Below are positions 4,452 to 5,664 of a stretch of 5,664 nucleotides of DNA, piece after piece. How positions within the stretch are numbered: the stretch's first letter is position 1; each line of letters begins with the position of its first letter. The notes below the pieces were generated by a model that saw only the letters and a list, made by a program, of their open reading frames with translations, did not search any database and had not been told where the DNA came from. The DNA is from Rubrobacter sp. (lineage in GTDB: Bacteria > Actinomycetota > Rubrobacteria > Rubrobacterales > Rubrobacteraceae): NCBI GenBank assembly GCA_019247245.1, contig JAFAPF010000424.1, positions 1-5,664 of the forward strand. The letters run 5' to 3'. A program made the position numbers and the translations under genes.

Positions 4452-4649
4452 GTTTATGAAACAAGGGTGCAGTATCGAAAACGGTCCAGCGTGTTGAAAA
4501 ACCCCCTCGTGCTCTTTTCAGAGCCCTGTTCGAGGCCTGAGAACCCCGGTTTTGTGATATTTCAGAGGTGTTTCAGTCCTGTTTTGGAGCCACTTATAGT
4601 CCGACAGCGACTTTTTCAACAGCCTCGGTCCTTTTTGAAACACATCTCG
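4452..4649 (+). repeat. Diverged repeat, copy 2 (MITE- or IS-end-like)
   Basis: This is the second copy of the element at 1974-2182, in the same orientation and about ten bases shorter. Its inner ends are TGTTGAAAAA (4492-4501) and TTTTTCAACA (4612-4621), a perfect 10-bp inverted repeat. The outer bases (CCAGCG against the inverted CCGAGGC) have drifted. The unit is also bracketed by near-identical direct 11-mers, TTTATGAAACA (4453-4463) and TTTTTGAAACA (4632-4642), which could be a worn target duplication or part of the element. No transposase is encoded. The two copies enclose the response regulator and the PNPOx pair. Confidence 0.7.
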
Positions 4650-4708
4650 CCGCTCACTCAGGGCGCACGCGTTTTCTCGCATCTTATCCACCATCGCTAG
4701 ATGTTGTG

Positions 4709-4757
4709 GTGGCGCTCACCAGCGCCACGAACCCGGAAGCACACTTTGCGTTCCGGG
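4709..4757. repeat. Two tandem GC-rich hairpins
   Basis: GTGGCGCT (4709-4716) and AGCGCCAC (4721-4728) form a perfect 8-bp stem with a CACC loop. Three bases on, CCCGGAA (4732-4738) and TTCCGGG (4751-4757) form a 7-bp stem. Back-to-back stable hairpins in a spacer suggest a REP-like element, a transcription block ahead of the HdeD gene, or RNA-end protection. No run of T follows either stem. Confidence 0.4.
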
Positions 4758-5004
4758 CGGCTAGATTTTAGTCACTTTCCTATATTTGAGGTTCTGGAAA
4801 GACCCTTCTTCTAGGCAATAGAGTGAATAAGGCTTTTTAGCTAGCAGACCATTAGAAAATATTGTCTTACCCCATACAAAAATACTCCACCTGGAGTATT
4901 CGACAAGTCCTCTCGGCCCTGTAACCTTAGGGCACATAACGGTACCATTAGCGCTCAGCGAACCGCAGCTCTATACTGCACCCTATACCACAAGGGGGTT
5001 GATG
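4758..5004 (+). promoter_or_regulatory. Upstream region of the HdeD-family gene
   Basis: This is the right part of the 665-bp gene-free interval 4340-5004. It holds a 9-2-9 palindrome at 4881-4900, a small GCCCT/AGGGC hairpin at about 4916-4933, a TATACT -10-like box at 4972-4977 with only a poor -35 (TTAGCG, 4948-4953), and a clear ribosome binding site AAGGGGGT at 4992-4999. No ORF with start signals is seen. The promoter assignment is weak. Confidence 0.3.
4881..4900. promoter_or_regulatory. 20-bp palindrome, possible operator
   Basis: AATACTCCA and TGGAGTATT are perfect inverted arms around a CC centre, 104 bp before the HdeD start codon. It has the same 9-2-9 geometry as the site at 3340-3359 but a different sequence. 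ACTCC/GGAGT half-sites resemble those of some MerR-family operators. On the minus strand the stem runs into a short T-run, so a weak terminator is the alternative. Confidence 0.4.
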
Positions 5005-5562
5005 ATGGCCACGACTACGGATGCCAGTATGAGAGAAACAACATTCCCCTGGTGGCTGGTTCTCTTGGAGGGGATTTTTGCAGCCATCTTGGGAATCCTT
5101 CTTTTGATAGAACCGGCTGCCACAGTTGTCTTTCTGGTTCAGGTCTTGGGCTTCTACCTGCTGATCGAGGGCATCTTACGGATCAGCAGCATGTTTATGG
5201 ACACTTCTTTGTGGGGCTTGAAGCTGAGTATTGGAATACTGGGCATCATCGCTGGCATAGTAGTCTTAAATCATCCTTTGTTGAGCGCCATCGCAATACC
5301 CATCTACATCGTTTACCTGGTCGGTTTCCTGGCCATAATCGAAGGGATCATTGGCCTGATCCATGCGTTCCAAGGAGGTGGCGTGGGCGCCGGGCTCTTA
5401 GGGATCTTGGCAATCATTTTTGGCCTCGTAGTGGTGCTTAACCCCTTGATTGGGGTGGTAGCCCTGCCGTTCGTCTTGGGAGGGTTCATGCTAGTGGGCG
5501 GCATTGCCGCCATCGCCACGTCATTCCGCCTGCGTTCAAGCTCTGCTGCCCCACTAACTTGA
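5005..5562 (+). CDS. HdeD-family (DUF308) integral membrane protein
   Basis: 185 residues, almost wholly hydrophobic, with six predicted membrane helices at about 16-36, 40-64, 72-90, 95-122, 127-147 and 150-174. A pattern of the form G-x(2-3)-I-x-G-I/L-x-L-x-x-P recurs three times (WLVLLEGIFAAILGILLLIE at 17-36; GLKLSIGILGIIAGIVVLNH at 71-90; LLGILAIIFGLVVVLNP at 131-147), the internal repeat expected of the DUF308/HdeD fold. E22, E55 and E113 lie within or beside helices at equivalent repeat positions (LLEG, LIEG, IIEG). HdeD of Escherichia coli is linked to acid resistance at high cell density, but its molecular action is unsettled and the role should not be copied to this homologue without evidence. 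The start is the ATG at 5005, six bases after AAGGGGG; an ATG at 5002 and a TTG at 4999 are in frame but too close. It is transcribed alone. Confidence 0.93.
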   Translation: MATTTDASMRETTFPWWLVLLEGIFAAILGILLLIEPAATVVFLVQVLGFYLLIEGILRISSMFMDTSLWGLKLSIGILGIIAGIVVLNHPLLSAIAIPIYIVYLVGFLAIIEGIIGLIHAFQGGGVGAGLLGILAIIFGLVVVLNPLIGVVALPFVLGGFMLVGGIAAIATSFRLRSSSAAPLT

Positions 5563-5664
5563 GTTAAGGGGTCTGTAGTGAAGTAGGAGGGCAAGGGGTA
5601 GGTAGGCAACTCCAGTCCTATCTATAAAAGAGAACTGCACTTTGTATTCTCGACAACAAGTAAG
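5563..5664. other. Right-edge spacer
   Basis: These 102 bases follow the HdeD-family gene. They contain purine-rich GGAGGGCAAGGGG without a start codon at a useful distance. There is no strong terminator hairpin; only GAGTT (5561-5565) and AACTC (5609-5613) are complementary, far apart. The A/T-rich last 45 bases may begin the promoter of a gene beyond the window. Confidence 0.3.

Noticed and set aside
5313..5609. Minus-strand frame opposite the HdeD-family gene
   Set aside because: Pro-rich shadow of transmembrane codons read in reverse.

Overview
The window is 5.66 kb of bacterial DNA with GC content near one half. It holds seven protein-coding genes that look intact, an eighth cut by the left edge, and at least one likely small ORF. 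No rRNA, tRNA, CRISPR array or transposase was found. The mix (AbrB-type regulator, orphan PAS protein, SnoaL-like protein, OmpR-type regulator, paired PNPOx-like flavoproteins, HdeD-like membrane protein), the moderate GC and several TTG starts would fit a Gram-positive-like soil lineage such as Chloroflexota/Ktedonobacteria. That placement is only a guess.

Layout. (1) 1-258, minus: an AbrB/MazE-type DNA-binding protein, truncated by the window edge, with a 7-3-7 palindrome over its probable promoter. (2) 433-771, plus: an unrecognised small helical protein. (3) 1701-910, minus: a two-gene unit, a SnoaL/NTF2-like protein followed by a stand-alone PAS domain, preceded by an unexplained strong ribosome binding site. 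(4) 1974-2182: copy 1 of a diverged repeat with inverted ends. (5) 3033-2216, minus: a 36-codon ORF with a near-perfect Shine-Dalgarno sequence. Its stop overlaps the start of an OmpR-family response regulator whose receiver has lost two conserved signalling residues. (6) 3080-3384: a divergent control region dense in inverted repeats. (7) 3385-4339, plus: two overlapping PNPOx-like split-barrel genes. (8) 4351-4393: an 11-bp hairpin whose loop can pair with sequence downstream. (9) 4452-4649: copy 2 of the repeat, in the same orientation. (10) 4709-5004: tandem hairpins and a 20-bp palindrome. (11) 5005-5562, plus: an HdeD-family membrane protein.

How the parts may work together. The segment from the regulator to the flavoprotein pair (about 2.2 kb) is bracketed by two direct copies of the repeat, so it may be a mobile or excisable module. 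Inside it, an atypical regulator diverges from a flavin- or redox-type gene pair across a palindrome-rich region, which suggests local control. The flanking HdeD, SnoaL and PAS genes fit a general stress or signalling neighbourhood. All of these links are inferred from position and sequence alone.
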